Origin: Lunularia cruciata
Lineage: Eukaryota; Streptophyta; Marchantiopsida; Lunulariales; Lunulariaceae
Direction: 5' to 3'
Assembly (NCBI GenBank): GCA_948567375.1
Contig: OX419758.1
Location: 32,245,001 to 32,309,000 of the forward strand
Length of the DNA stretch: 64,000 nt
In this document: positions 21,500 to 33,970 of the stretch, piece by piece
Layout of the letters: each line of letters starts with the position of its first letter
How positions within the stretch are numbered: position 1 is the first letter of the stretch
The notes under the pieces: generated by a model
Told to the model about the DNA's origin: nothing
Databases searched by the model: none
What the model saw: the letters and a program-made list of their open reading frames with translations, nothing else
Program-made: the position numbers and the translations under genes

Positions 21500-24215
21500 A
21501 AAGAAAGAAAAAAGCCACCATGTAGGACGGGAAGACCTTATCAAGCCCATAAGAGATAAAATGGAGCAAAGCTCCAAAGAAAGAAAATATCTTGTTTGAA
21601 GGCAAGATACTAATCTTTTTTTGGTGAGTACTACTTAAATGAATCAAAAAAAAAATAACCCACCTTTATATTTGGCACTTTGATTGAATCAACCTATAAG
21701 TTGATAAAAAGACCAAATTGAACCTTGAATTCCATGTAGTTGGCATGGACTGAATGCATTTTATATGTGTGGTTCATTGTCTTGTTTGTGAAATCCATTT
21801 TCACATAGGACAGATGTGCCTTGTCAAAGTTCCAAGGGGTCAGGTTAACTCTTTTTGCCAACTTGTGAGTTGGCCAAGCAAAACTGCCAAATATGGGATT
21901 AAGTCTGTTTATCTCCAGTTAAAAAATCACATTCTTTCTTGATTAAGATCCGCATGTAAGATCCAATATAGAATGCTAGTGCTTAATGGACCAATTTTGA
22001 TAAAATCAAGGAGCTATCTAGATGCAAATATAGATTTCAACCAATTTTAAAATTTAAAATGGCCAAAAAACTCAAAAATATGCCATGGGAATAGGAAAAG
22101 GAACACGGGTGCACCAAAAAGTGCAAAAAGTGAATAAGCACAAGTCTCCAGGAAAAGTGAAAATAGCAAAGAGAAACCAAGGCCTATGTACAACAAGGAT
22201 AAATAAAAAAGCATTATATAGAGTAACCTACACTAGAAATATGTAAACTAAGTGATATACTAACCTATAATTGCACAGTGTGATATAAATCTCCAAAGAG
22301 TACGTATGACAAAATGAAGGACGGCTGTCGATGGAACCAAAGTGCCCACAACTGATGCTTGTCTATGAAGACTCAAAATTTTGTGATCTTTGTAGTGTGA
22401 TGATGACCAAAAATAAAAGGTAAGTATGATGGATGAGAAAATCAAGGCATTTCTCCTCTTCTCTTCTATAGTGAGCCCATGCCATCTCTCAAAGTAGACC
22501 ACCATGTTGAATGATGTTGAAGGTGGCCACAAAGCTCCATTGCCAAAGGGATGAAGGTGTTGAAGGCAAGCTATGTGACATAGTGGTCCTCCTTCCCCTA
22601 GTGGCAATGATGGTTGTAGCTCCTACTTGGATGCTAGCTCATGCCAAGGACTCTTGTTGAAGTAGGTTTAGCACCACCACATCATACACATACATTGGCT
22701 ATCCTTGAAGATGACAATATTTATCTCCACCCTTTAGTGAGGTGGGCATAGTAGGACCATCCATTGCTCAATTTGAACATATGAGGGAGTAGATCATAAG
22801 ATTTGGGCCACCACATCTCTAATGGTTATAGACCCTTGTAGGCTCTCCCCTTATGGCATTGTAAGATGTAGATTCCCTTACTGTCAAATGTAGAACCATA
22901 CAAGCGTTGGTCTAGTAAGCCCAAGAGTATTGGATGTGGCAATCCTAAGGGCTATGGTGAACTCTTCCAAAGTGAACCAAAAGTCCTCAATTAAAGTGGA
23001 AGTGTGAAGCCAAGCTTTGGTAACCTTCTCACTACAAGTGAGGATACTAGCTCTATCAGGTAAAGGCGTATCAATGAGGATGCTAGAAAGGGTATGAGTG
23101 TGCATATGGTCATTGAGCTCCACTTGAATCTTGCTAGAGTCTAAGGATATAAATTCTATAAAGGAGGAAGGCTGTACATGCAAGTCTTGGCAATAAACCT
23201 TGAGCCAATCAAAGAGATATATGGAAATCATGGGTGCTTGAGTTGATTATCATGATAGGTGGCAATAAAAATGGGCAATTCTTGTGTAAGAACCTATCTG
23301 CCAAAAGATGAACCAATAGTACCCATGCTCTTATGTAAGTTTTTGGTGCAATAGCCTCATGGAATGCAATACTATGTCCTCCCATGGCTACAGGGAAGAG
23401 CTATTTGCAATTTTTGCCAAATCATCAGATAACATACAAGGACCTAAGAGTGGGAAGAAGGTGTGCCACATGGTACTATTGAAGGACCATAGATGTGGTA
23501 GGAGTACCTATGTGGGAGATCATACATACCAAATAAGAAGATCTTGGGACATAATATTTGAAAAGGATGGAGTAGATCATTTGTGTGTTCCTCAATTGGG
23601 TGATTAGATGAGTGCAGAAAATAGGTTGAATCAAAGTATTTGAGATAAATGAACTGCAAAAATCCTCATCTTCTAGAGGGGAGCCCTATACTCTCAACCC
23701 TCTTACTTGGATCTAGAATCCTAATGTGGAGTTAGAGGGGGTGAAGATTGTATGTGAGCTCTAGACCTTGCATTTATGAGTCTGAAAGTCAAGACTAAGT
23801 GTGAAAGCATACATAACATGGGCTACATCTAGAGAGCACAAGATATGGATATCATCTAATACGGATGTAAAAAGACATGTGGGAAAGGCAACTACAACCT
23901 CACAAGTTGTGTAAAGAACTATGGCACATAATGACTCACCCAAAGGATCTCCATGGTGTGTGCACTCTGCATATGGTCATACAGTCGATCTATAATAATA
24001 GTGTCTCAATATTGTAGAATCTATGCACAAAATGAATCAAGGAGAAGATAAAGTTTTCTACCAAACTAAGAATTCAAAATTATAGAAAGTACACACAAAA
24101 GGAATCAAGGAGGAATCAAGAAGTACAATCTTCTACCAAACTAAGAACTCAAAACAAAACTGTACGAGATATGATATTGAAGGTATTTGAGACATCCACT
24201 TGGACTATCATCCAA
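21500..24215 (-). mobile_element. Second non-LTR element remnant (minus strand)
   Basis: The minus strand carries an RT related to, but clearly diverged from, the outer element. DIHPNWMIVQVDVSNTFNI lies at about 24206-24150, then a LSSLVE...FVHRFY segment that is duplicated in tandem (24015-24155). GDPLGESLCAIV and SVLDDIHI (catalytic Asp pair) follow near 23930 and 23855, and AIAPKTYIRAWVLL near 23370. C-terminal coding is blurred (22607-22260). A diverged 3'-terminal motif lies at about 21500-21560, consistent with the element's end. Stops and shifts are frequent. Confidence 0.7.
23760..24215 (-). pseudogene. Reverse transcriptase core of the second non-LTR remnant
   Basis: This is the best-preserved stretch of that remnant. 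VDVSNTFN aligns with VDVKNAFN of the outer element, GDPLGE with the QGDPLG block, and LDDIHI with LADDTYI. A downstream Cys/Val (HKCKV near 23765) matches the VSKC block. The 75-bp internal duplication repeats the LSSLVE block, so the order is RT block A, block B twice, then block C. Confidence 0.72.
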
Positions 24216-24419
24216 TTTGGATGGATGTCCAAGGAAGTTTTAATACTTGCAATAACCATGTGTGGTTTTTGCATGTTAATGAGGAGACACAAAAAATGAA
24301 AAGGAATGGTAAAACTTATGACAAATAATGTGAGAGACCAATGCAAGAAAATACCCCCTATGGTTATGGCATGAAAGCCTGATGTTTCACCGGACAAGGC
24401 AAAGAGAAAAAATGGAAAG

Positions 24420-24720
24420 GGCAACTGTGTAGAAAACACGAAGGATGGGAAGACCCCATCAAGCCGTACAAGGAAGAGACAAAAGTAAATTAGGGCTAAA
24501 CCTCAATAGAGTTGATATGAGAAATTTGCCCTACCGCACCTAGGATATCCGAGCTATGCAAGTCGCATGGTCTATAAACAACGGGAGCCACTTAAGATAT
24601 CTAAGCTATGCAAGTCCCATGGTCTATAAACATTGGGAGCAACCGAGGAAGCATCACCTAGTGTGATTGCTCTCCTTTGATTGCAAAGAGACAAAATGCA
24701 CCCAACAAATGAGCAATACC
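24420..24720 (-). mobile_element. Non-LTR C-terminal fragment with 3'-terminal motif
   Basis: The minus strand reads ITLGDASSVAPNV and LHSLDIL (about 24670-24600), matching ITLGDASFNAPIV and LHSLDIL of the outer element near 21110-21180. Two 52-bp tandem units (from 24544 and 24596) follow, then the terminal motif at 24420-24480. It is a short 5'-truncated copy lying upstream of the second RT remnant in the same orientation. Confidence 0.7.
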
Positions 24721-26491
24721 CTGGTGCACCAAACCCTAGGCAATATGCTAACATAAAGCACCGAGAATATACTAACATAAAGCACAGAGAAGGGGTATGA
24801 ACTCCTAAGGTCATATAAGCCACGTGCAGTGTCCTTGTTCGATGTCAACTCTGGAACTATTTCAAAGGATGGTGATTTACATGGAAAAACGAAATGGGAA
24901 CCTAAACTTGTCATGAAATTAAAGGTACCTTAGTGTGTGTAAAATTGGTGTGCTGCATCTACCGTACTAGACATTCTACGTTCCATAGTGGATTGACTAT
25001 TTCCTGTTGGACATAGCTGAGAATCAGCAAATTAGACGGGGTGGTCTTTTCTTGACCTTGTTTTGTCATCTGGCCAATTGGGATTTCCCTTTTTTCTCCT
25101 CATATTTTTGTACTGCACCTGCGCCTGCAAGGATCTACGAAAGTATGAAGAGAAATTTGGCCGACTTCGCTTTTGATGTTTCCAAAGCCGCGTTGCAATT
25201 ACGGGAGTCCAGATGAATTCGCTATCGTGTATGCGGTGCAGTGATCATGGTATTTTGGCAACGGACTCAATGGAATTTCGATAATAGCATGCACAGCCCC
25301 ATCGTGGGGTATTTTATGGCAAGGGTAGAGAGAATCCACACGCTGATATTAAGTGCGGTGCATACGGGCACTCCATTACAATACAAGACCACTTTATACA
25401 TGTGTGGAAACGTTAAAATAATATTATGATTGTTTGATGATGGGATTCTTTCAAATTAAAGATGGATGGATGCACGAGCTATTTTGGAATGAATGTTAAA
25501 GCATCATCAGGTCTCGGCGATCGATACCTAGAGTACTACAGGAAGGAATTTTTATGCCTCTCAAACTATTGCCACTTCAAGTGGACTCAAGTCGTTCCAA
25601 ATATAGCTTTAGATATCCCATACTCTATCCATAAAAGTCTGAATTATTTTCATGAAAAGATAGATAAGAGGAAGTCTAGACCAGAATAGCTTCTTCTTCT
25701 TCTCTGGTTAAGAACTGTTCAACAAGGCTAGACCCAATGCACACCCTTTCATTAAACAGTGAAAGTTGACAGCTCGAACGGCTATGAAGGGAAGTTATCG
25801 AATAAGCTTTATAGGATGTTGAATTGTTTAGTATTCATTGAATCAAAGCAACTCTTCCCCTTATCGGAAGCAACCCTCGAGAGGAAAAATATTCTCACAT
25901 AAAAAGGAGACTCGGACAAATGGACGAGAAGCCGGGAGACAAGAAGGACTTGGTCCACTACGCTTCGCATGGATGTTATGGTCAAGTCTAAATTGTGGAG
26001 ACAAGAAAACCTATTAACCAAGACTGTGACTTTATATTATAGATAGTACCCATACGCAAGAGAAGATGGACTTTTGGACGTCCTACAACTTGAGGAGAAT
26101 ATTGGTAAAGAAAGTTAAAAAATATATTGGCAAAGTATATGGTGCGCAAAGTATATTGGCAAAGTTTTCTGTGAATACGTGTTGATTAGACAGGGGGGAA
26201 TAAAACGCTAAAGTCCATGACCAATGTGTAATTCGTTATACCTACGCTATCTCAGAATTTGAAAAAGGCCACTTTTGTTTGTCTCTACATATGTCTCTAC
26301 ATATGTGCATATGTTGAGGGACCAATTCGCTTCCACACAACGCAAATCTTCTCGGCGCGTCAATTTATGGTTTAGCATGCAATATAACTAGAATTGTATA
26401 GTATTCTTGACCCCTTTTGAGCCTTGTCGTTTTCTTTCTCTTGTGTTAAGTTGTCTGTTCCATTCAGTTAATTAGTCATAGAAATTAGTAA

Positions 26492-26568
26492 AAGGCGACC
26501 GCGTAGAGAACACGAAGGATGGGAAGACCCATCAAGCCGTGCAAGGGAGAGACGAAGAAGGTAAAAAT
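26492..26568 (-). repeat. Non-LTR 3'-terminal motif, copy with long flanking repeat
   Basis: The core GAAGGATGGGAAGACCC then ATCAAGCCGT is flanked by AGTCATAGAAATTAGTAA (26474-26491) and AGTCATAGAAATAGGTAA (26579-26596), an 18-bp target-site duplication with two differences. An extra partial AGTCATAGAAA unit lies next to the right copy. Confidence 0.72.
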
Positions 26569-28140
26569 AGTCATAGAAAGTCATAGAAATAGGTAATTTC
26601 TTAAAAATGCTGAAGTTTGCTAACATGAGTCACAATGTACATGTCACAATCTACTCTTTAACAGAGATTCCAATCCGTTAAGAGAACACAAGTGCATTTA
26701 ACAGGTTTCTTTTGTCGTAATGCTGATGTCTTTGCATCCACACATGCTAACTGAACGATATTCACACGCTAACTTGGTGGGTCTTTGTTTGCTTCGTACG
26801 TACCCTTCCATCAGGATCTGCCGTAGTCTTATTAACACACGTTGTCTTCTCTCTTCTTATGTCGAATTCATCACGCTGCCAACCCAATAGAACCAGTCTT
26901 CCAGGACTCGCCACTTTTGTTGCTGTAAAACATTCTTTTATAGAGTACTGTTCCTATTATATCTACTTGGATCTATTGAAATTAAGTTGATGTCAGAGGC
27001 CTTTGGTTTGATTTTAAAATTTCATGTTTCAAATAAAAAATACCGTCGGGAATAGGTCATAGGTATCCAATTGGTACTAATTGTAGCCCCCAAATATTCA
27101 TAGGTGTAAATTAATACGCCTTTATGGAACAAGCTATTATCCAAGCGATAAGAATATACACGCCATAGCTCAAACTTCGGCTGAGCAATGGCATGGCGAG
27201 GACTTCATAGAGGATATGATTAACTTTACTCTCCTTTTGAGCTCCGGGCTTTGTAGATCACAATGATTTGCGCACATATTTCTTTCGAAAGGGGGCCAAA
27301 GCACTCACTTTCGCTTTGGAAGGTGTCGCTCACTTCCTCCTCGTTTTATTCTCATTCGCAACATGTTGGGACAAATAACAATTCTCGAGTGGTTTTGAGG
27401 TGTTAAAAAAGGTTAAAAACAGGTGTCCATATCAAAAGGTTTTAAAAAGGTTCAATCGCTGCTGTATGGTTTGCTTATCACCGGTCACTTTTCGAAGCAG
27501 ATACAATATGCTAAGACTGCATACTGAATCTTTTGTAGAGAGTAGGGAACAACGATCATACCATCAAATTGAAACTGGTGTAGTCACTGGTGATGCCACT
27601 TCGACATCTGTGATTTCGAAAGACGCTCCAGGTGAAAATTTGAAGGGCTCCATTGCAAGATTTTGTAATATCGTAACCCTGTAAAACCTATGTTGTGGGC
27701 GAGGTTGTTTTTCGTACCGGACTTCCTGAGCTGTCCGTGAAGAAAAGTAAAATTTAACGGGTTTGATATCCACAGAGCTTTTAGAGAGTTTTTTGAAACT
27801 TACTAGAATTCATGAAGATTCCCACTTTTCGGGTTACTAGGTAGAACCTGACACCCTTTGCCGCATGAGGAGGTTGTCTTTTGAGATTCTAAGATTCATC
27901 AACTACGGGAGCATAGAGATGAAACGCCATATCAGCTTGAACTATTCATAATCAAGATTCTTACTTATCACAGTTTGTGGAGAGATTGCACCATAGGAGA
28001 ATGTAACCATGTGTGAATCTCTGGTGGGGATCCAGTGAGTAGTAACTTTTTTCTCAAATTGAACGTGTAATCAGATTCTTCTCGGCTCTTGAGATCGTTC
28101 ACAGAAAGACGAGAACCTTGTAGTCAAGCTCAAGTGCGTA

Positions 28141-28160
28141 CCCACCCACCCACCCACCCA
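28141..28160 (+). repeat. (CCCA)5 microsatellite
   Basis: Five perfect tetranucleotide repeats. Confidence 0.95.
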
Positions 28161-28682
28161 TTTCTTTTGTGGTATCACAGTCATGAACTATGTCGAGTAA
28201 GAAAACTAGATATTGGCAAGTGCGGTTACCAAAATATTTCGCAGCAGAAAAGGCTATGAAATATTAGTTCTATGCACCATGGGGTAGAGATTATGCAACT
28301 AAGGAATTATTATCCCTAAGATCACCCGAGGCATGGAAGAAGGGTAGTTCCGGTAACGACGAAAAGTTTTCTCTCCTATAGGTCTCGTACCTTCCCTTCT
28401 TGAAGGAGACCAGGTAGGACTCGAAACCATCCGGTCTATATTCCAAAAGTCAGGCAAAGAGAGAGAAGTCGCTGACCAAAGTCGCGAAGTTTACTTGCGA
28501 GTGGAGTTGTTGGTCGTCCTTAAGCAGATTTACATAGTAATCAAAACGCACTCCTGATTTCTCGACTCCCGTGAATCAGCCTACTTCTGGACGAGAAACA
28601 GAAACCATCGGCCGGTGGAATAGACTTTTGCTGGTGAGAATAGACTCTAAACCCACGTGTTATGGCTCAATGTTTAATAATG

Positions 28683-28735
28683 CTTGATGGGGTCTTCCCA
28701 TCCTTCATTTTTCCTACGCGGTCGCCTTTTATCTC
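28683..28735 (+). mobile_element. 53-bp micro-insertion of the non-LTR 3' end with perfect 13-bp TSD
   Basis: ATGTTTAATAATG occurs immediately before (28670-28682) and after (28736-28748) a 53-bp segment that is only the 3'-terminal motif (CTTGATGGGGTCTTCCC, then a GCGGTCGCCTTTTATCTC tail). This is the signature of target-primed reverse transcription with extreme 5' truncation. Confidence 0.9.
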
Positions 28736-29260
28736 ATGTTTAATAATGGAAGAGAAAAACCCTGTTTCCTTCACCTACCTGCTGGGAAAGAAGAAAGGAA
28801 ACCGGTGCAATATCTCACCGATCCCGAGCAATATCTTGACGGAGAAGTCCTCGACAAAGCGTATCTCTACCTCACTACCGGGGAGTATCATCTCGACGTA
28901 CGGTCCCAACTCATACCTAGTGCTACAAGCAGATACGAAGCGTCCCCCCTAAAGTCGTAATAGTTATGTACGGTTTTCCCTTCAACCCTGTGTGCCGGTA
29001 TGGTGGCTACGATAAAGCTGTAGCGATTGCCGGCAAATACGATGTTTCTCACCGAGAAAACAGTGGAACCAGAGGACGGCCGGTTGATAAAGTCCAGTCA
29101 ATGAAGTAAAAGCGTGTGCACGTCGCCGGCGGATATACGATAACGAAGGCGACGGCGCCAAGCAACTGAATCTTTCTCTTTCGATGTCGGAATGGGCATG
29201 GAGCCATTGCTCTATTCTCGTGTATGGAAGTGGGAAGGGCCATTAAGGTTTAAAATATCA

Positions 29261-29325
29261 TGGAAAAAAGCGACTGCCTAGAAAACACGAAGGATGGGAA
29301 GACCATCAAGTCGTACAAGGAAAAG
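29261..29325 (-). mobile_element. 65-bp micro-insertion of the non-LTR 3' end
   Basis: The segment carries the same terminal motif on the minus strand and is flanked by TAAAATATCA (29251-29260) and TAAAATACCA (29326-29335), a 10-bp duplication with one mismatch. Confidence 0.78.
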
Positions 29326-29563
29326 TAAAATACCAAGTCAAGGAGATCTTGACAGGAGGAGTCCCTGCTTTTGATATTCTTCCAAAGACTGCAGATCTGC
29401 ATTTGAGGGATCGAAGCAACTCTTTTGGAAGTGCCTCCAAATTACTAATACTTACTTCTAACCTTTTGATGAGCAAAAATTGAGATCAAAGTTTGTTTAG
29501 TATTTAGTATTGTTTAGTATGCAGCTGTAAGATTTATAGATAATGATTAGTATTTTAAGGGAA

Positions 29564-29592
29564 GGGGGGGGGGAGGGGGGGGGGGGGGGGGG
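29564..29592 (+). repeat. Long poly-G tract
   Basis: Ten G, one A, then eighteen G. Long G runs are rare in plant DNA and are prone to polymerase slippage; the length may be partly an assembly artefact. Confidence 0.9.
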
Positions 29593-31489
29593 AGATTTGA
29601 GTAACTTATCTTAATAAAGAACACATTAAATAACTACCTTTGAGTGGCACCTCTTAGATGAATAAACGATTTTCTCCTTTGTAAAGTCGTCACTTATAGA
29701 TCAATAGATTACCTCGGAAAAATCCCAGAATGCTTTATTCTGGGTGCAATTACAAATCATTATTTTGGTATGAAAATATTCTACACTACGAATCGAAATA
29801 ATCCAAAATACGGTAAAGCTATCTTGATACTTGAATAAAGCATACATTATCTGAGGATTGAGAAAAACATCTTATCGGTTCTTCTCATCAAGTTATACGT
29901 GCAGAAGCAAAATCACAGTACACTAATGATATGCTGAATTAACAATTTATTTGCATACATTCTAGAGACATCAGTTGGTGCAGCTATTTTCCAGTGAAGG
30001 GAATAGACTGCTCCTATGCGACCATCCAAACGTGCAGCTATGTGTGTGTCATTACCGGATTGAATCAACAGGTTCAATCTAATTTTGACTCGACGTCTAT
30101 AATTATGAAGGTTGATGGTGAGACCGCTGGCAGCACGGGTGAGTGAGAATTCTTCAGGATTTCTTCAGTCAAAGTGGTTTTGGTTAAGAGAAGAGTAAGT
30201 AGACCGAGTGGGTATAGAAGAGCAGTATTAGTTGCAGCTGCGGAGAATTGGCACGAGAGCAGAAAAACGACACTGAGAAGTCCTGGGATAGAAGGGTTGG
30301 CGGTTGCGACTGGTGGAATAAGTGCCTGAGATGTCCATAGTGTCTGTTGGATGCTGCATTGCATGATCTTGTGCAACGGATTGAAATAGCTGTAATCGAA
30401 CGACAGGAGGAATCAGACACAAAAAAGGGATCAAAGTTAGTCTCAGGGATTGATTGGTGAGTATGGGAAGTAGAGACAACTGTTGAGGAAAAGGAGGCCT
30501 GGGCATAGAATCTGTCTTACATGAGCGTTAGTGGACCAAGCCCTGATGAAGAGTCTAAGCGAGCAGTAGAGCAGAGAAGGGGAGAAGGAAGAGGAGTAGG
30601 AGGTGGTTACTTGTGGAGGTGGAGGTGCTGGACGTACATATCAGGCTCTGGAAGGAAGGGGAGAGCGGTAAACTCTGGACCCGATCTGTCTCCACTGCAG
30701 GAGAGCTGAATGTGTTGGCCGTGTCAGACGCTCTGCTTTCCCTCAGAATGTGCAGCATTCTCAGCTCGAGCGCAGTAGTAGGATTATCTGCAGCAGGAGG
30801 GACGGAGAAGTCCAGGCTGCTTGAAATCTGTCATTGTATTTGAACTCAGACGGTAACAGTCAAGAACTCTGTGGCCCAAAGGGGATCTAAGGAGGATTGA
30901 CTATTATCCACTGAGTGGCCATCATCACGACAATTACTCTCTTAGTGCTCGTTCTCCAGACATAGCACTATCTCTCGACCTCTCGACCTCGAATCAATAT
31001 CTTGTCTACCTACAACCACTTCTCTTATTCACAATCCACGCACAACACGCACCAACCGCTCAGAAAAAGGGATTTGCTATAGCTGTTGTACATTGGCCCT
31101 TTTCAGAACGTCAGGTTGTTCTCTTTCTCTGTTCGACCCAGTGTACATATAATTCCATCCCTGCAGTACCAAAACTGGTTGTTGACACCACGTCCAGCCC
31201 GCACCTCTCTCCCTGTCTGTTCGAGGGGACTGAGAGTGCGTAGGAATCCATAGTGGCCCGGTGAATTTATGAAAGTCAAGTCGATTGTGACATTGATGGA
31301 CTTTCCTTCAAGGAGCTTCGCAATTCGTAGATCAATCAAAGAGCAAGTTCGGTTCTCAAGACCGACTGTAAACGGCTAGGAAAGTAAAAAAGGGCACCTA
31401 GAACGCGCGGTGGTAGTCTCCACATCGACCTGTGTCAAACAACTGTACCTCGATTACAATCAACCAGGGAGGAATCTGAGTTGGTAACA

Positions 31490-33862
31490 ATGGGAGCAAT
31501 TAATATTCTCGCGCTCTTGGTCATTCTTTCTTTGACAATGAGTGGGTTCGTGCAGCAGTCTCTTAGTCAATCTGCAGCTTCGATCTCAAAAACAGCAGGA
31601 GCTTTAGTTTATACCGAATCACCAGAAAATGTGATCCTCAACAACGGGATGGTAGTAATGAAGGTTGGTAAGCCTGGAATGCGAGGGGGAAGTATACAAA
31701 GCCTGACTTATAAAAGAGAAGGCATGCCCGATTTGGAGTTGCTGGATATGGACCAGAGGTGTGGAGCTCGGGGATACTGGGACATGCATTGGGAATATGG
31801 ATCTTTTGTCTCAGGGCAAGACTACAACAGCAAGTGTAGATTTGGGGACAATGATGGGGCCTCATGGACGACTGTCGATGGAAAGGGAGGAGGGGACCAG
31901 ATGCTTGGAGTCACATTCAAACAGGAAATTACATCTCTACAACCTCGTAGACACAGAGTCCCTGTGAATACCCATGTTCATTATGCAGTTAGGGAGGGTT
32001 TAGCTGGAACCTATTGTTCACTTCTCGTTGATCACACGTCCAAGCAACCCCTCATGCAACTAACGGAGCTTCGGCTCGTGCTCAAGCTGGATCCGAGCCT
32101 CTTCGATTACAGTTACGTTGCTGATGACAGGCAACGATTCATGCCCACTCGCATGGATATTTCCAAGCACCACAGTGAAGCGCTTGCTTTTAAGGAGGCG
32201 AGAATGCTCACAAAGCCAGGAAACAAATCTCTGATGAATGAAGTGGACCACAAGTACCAGTATTCGCTGGAGGCCAAGGATGGAATCATGCATGGATGGA
32301 TAAGCAGTAAATTGAGAATTGGGGTGTGGATCATCTCTCCGAACAAGTGGGAATATCTGGGAGGAGGCCCTAACAAACAGGAGTTGACGGTTCAAACAGG
32401 ACCCAATCTTTTGGCGATGCTGCATTCTTTGCACTACGGGACGCCCGCAATTTCGATAGAAGGTTCAGAGAAATGGAAGAAGGCCTACGGACCATTTCTT
32501 ATCTACGTGAACGAGGCTCGAGATATCAAAGATTTGATAAAGGATGCGAAAGATCGAGCTGCCCAGGAGACCATGTCCTGGCCCTACAAATGGGTTCCTT
32601 TCCATGAGTACAAGAAGCCGGAAGAGCGGGGCACAGTCACTGGACGAGTTGTCAAACTTGGCCGATATCGTAATGGGCCAGGTACTGTCACTATAAATAT
32701 TGCTCGTTGGTTTGGTTGTTATCTCAAGAAAGTAACCGTTAAATATCAACGTACTTCCCATTAATCTGTAGTCTCGGACCTGGTTAGCAAGGAGTAATCA
32801 TAAATATTTGGATCGTCATCAACATCATTGACATCTGAAGAGCCGTCAGTAGAATGTTGTGTCTTAAACTCCAAGTGGACTGTTATTCTGGATGGATCTG
32901 GTAGTTGCAAAGTTTAGGTTCTCTCGCCCCTCGCAGATTCTATATTACTTACAGTAACTGTATCTTTTGTTTGGAGTCAACAAATGGTTGGTTGGTTCTG
33001 ACACTGCGTATGTTTTCTTTTGGCAGTCACTTGGATGGGATTGACAGACGAACGCTCTCCCGTTAGCAACTGGGAAGATGAAGTAAAGGGCCATCAATTT
33101 TGGAACGCCACGAAGGAGGACGGGGAGTTCACAATCTACAATGTGAACCCAGGAACTTACCTTCTTCAAACTCTTGTGAGAGGGATGCTGATCGATGCAT
33201 CTGTTCTGCAAACGGTCACTGTGAAGGCAGGTTGGGTATCGAACTTGGGTGAGATTGTGTTGCGACCGAAGAGAAAGGGACAAATCATCTGGGAGATAGG
33301 CCAGCCTGATCGTTCTGCAGCAGAGTTCTTGATTCCAGATCTCGGTCGAGGAGATGATAGCGGCGTCAAAGAGGGGTTCCGACACTACGGGGTGTGGGAT
33401 AAGTTTGTTGAGTTGTACCCAACGGCAGACCCTGTCTACGTAGTAGGGGAGAGCGACTGGGAGAAGGACTGGTTCTTTGCTCACGTCAATAGGCCAAATA
33501 TGACAACAACACAAAGAGAGATCCGGTTCACTCTTGAAGATATCATACCAGGGGACTTCACTCTGAGACTTGCAATTGCTGGAGCTCATCAAGCTGCGCT
33601 GGAGATTCGGTTGAACAATCCCACAGGGTCACCACTTCATGACACCGGTGCATTTGGGAAAGACAACGCCCTTGCTAGGGCTGGGATTCACGGGCACTAC
33701 CACGAATTCTCAATCAGCCTATCCCACATGAACTTTCAGGTGGGGTGTAACACTATATTTCTTCGGCAGAGGAAAAACCAGAACAAGTTTAGCTACGTGA
33801 TGTATGATTACATCAGATTGGAATCACCCTTAGTCAGTCACAGCTTGATTGCGAGCTCATGA
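31490..33862 (+). CDS. Rhamnogalacturonate lyase family protein (secreted pectin lyase), two exons
   Basis: The predicted enzyme cleaves the rhamnogalacturonan I backbone of pectin by beta-elimination in the cell wall. Exons are 31490-32681 and 33027-33862, giving 675 residues, the normal size for plant members. The open frame extends to a TTG at 31481; I chose the ATG at 31490 (context AACAATGG), which puts a hydrophobic signal peptide at residues 1 to about 28. The lyase domain (about 35-370) includes CGARGYWDMHWEYGSF and the conserved GGGPNKQELTVQTGP block. A fibronectin-III-like module starts at RGTVTGRV and runs through KGHQFWNATKEDGEF. The C-terminal carbohydrate-binding-like module includes GQPDRSAAEF, GKDNALARAGIHG and VMYDYIRLE. 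All three family modules are intact. Catalytic residues could not be assigned by eye. Compared with flowering-plant members the N-terminal strand region is divergent and the linker before KGHQFW is short. Confidence 0.93.
32682..33026 (+). other. Intron of the lyase gene (345 bp, phase 1)
   Basis: Donor GGGCCAG|GTACTG and acceptor TTTTGGCAG|TCACTT follow GT-AG, with a pyrimidine-rich stretch before the acceptor. Splicing after the first base of a codon joins the last G of exon 1 to TC of exon 2 and keeps the frame. Reading through would extend exon 1 to a stop at 32764, which is why the two halves appear as separate frames. Confidence 0.9.
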
Positions 33863-33964
33863 AAATCATGAAGCTAGCTCCATACGAGTTATTCTGTATA
33901 GGCTATCATAGACAATTGTTTCTTGTCCAATATATTGTTCCTCTAATGCAAATTTATTGGAGAG

Positions 33965-33970
33965 AATAAA
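33965..33970 (+). terminator. Candidate polyadenylation signal of the lyase gene
   Basis: AATAAA lies about 100 bp after the stop codon in AT-rich sequence. Confidence 0.5.

Larger units (their letters stand above)
24915..31489. other. Low-copy non-coding region upstream of the lyase gene
   Basis: I see no recognisable gene here. Open frames (for example 27400-27684 plus, 28736-28960 plus, 31339-31103 minus) lack known motifs and are not supported by splice signals I trust. Contents I can support are three small copies of the non-LTR 3' end (26.5, 28.7, 29.3 kb), a CCCA microsatellite at 28141-28160 and a long G tract at 29564-29592. The last few hundred bases should contain the lyase promoter; no TATA box at a convincing distance was found, the nearest TATA-like sequence being near 31147. 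Confidence 0.5.

Noticed and set aside
27400-27684. 94-codon frame as a gene
   Set aside because: No domain, no start context and no splice evidence; neighbouring sequence is non-coding in appearance.
28141-28160. CCCA repeats as a CRISPR-like or telomeric array
   Set aside because: It is a simple tetranucleotide microsatellite; it is neither a CRISPR array nor the plant telomere repeat.
28736-28960. Frame containing DPEQYLDGEVLDKAYLYL as an exon
   Set aside because: It looks protein-like, but two frames are open over the same stretch, the start is created by the micro-insertion flank, and no family is recognised. It remains undecided, so it is not annotated.
31103-31339. Minus frame with NSPGHYGFLRTLSPLEQ upstream of the lyase
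   Set aside because: It reads plausibly but is short, lacks a recognised family and shows no splice context; it may be a relic or chance.
32060-32434. 124-codon minus-strand frame opposite lyase exon 1
   Set aside because: It is antisense to conserved lyase sequence, so it is a coding-strand shadow.
32945-33592. 215-codon minus-strand frame opposite lyase exon 2
   Set aside because: It is antisense to the well-supported exon and has no motifs of its own; it is a shadow of the coding strand.
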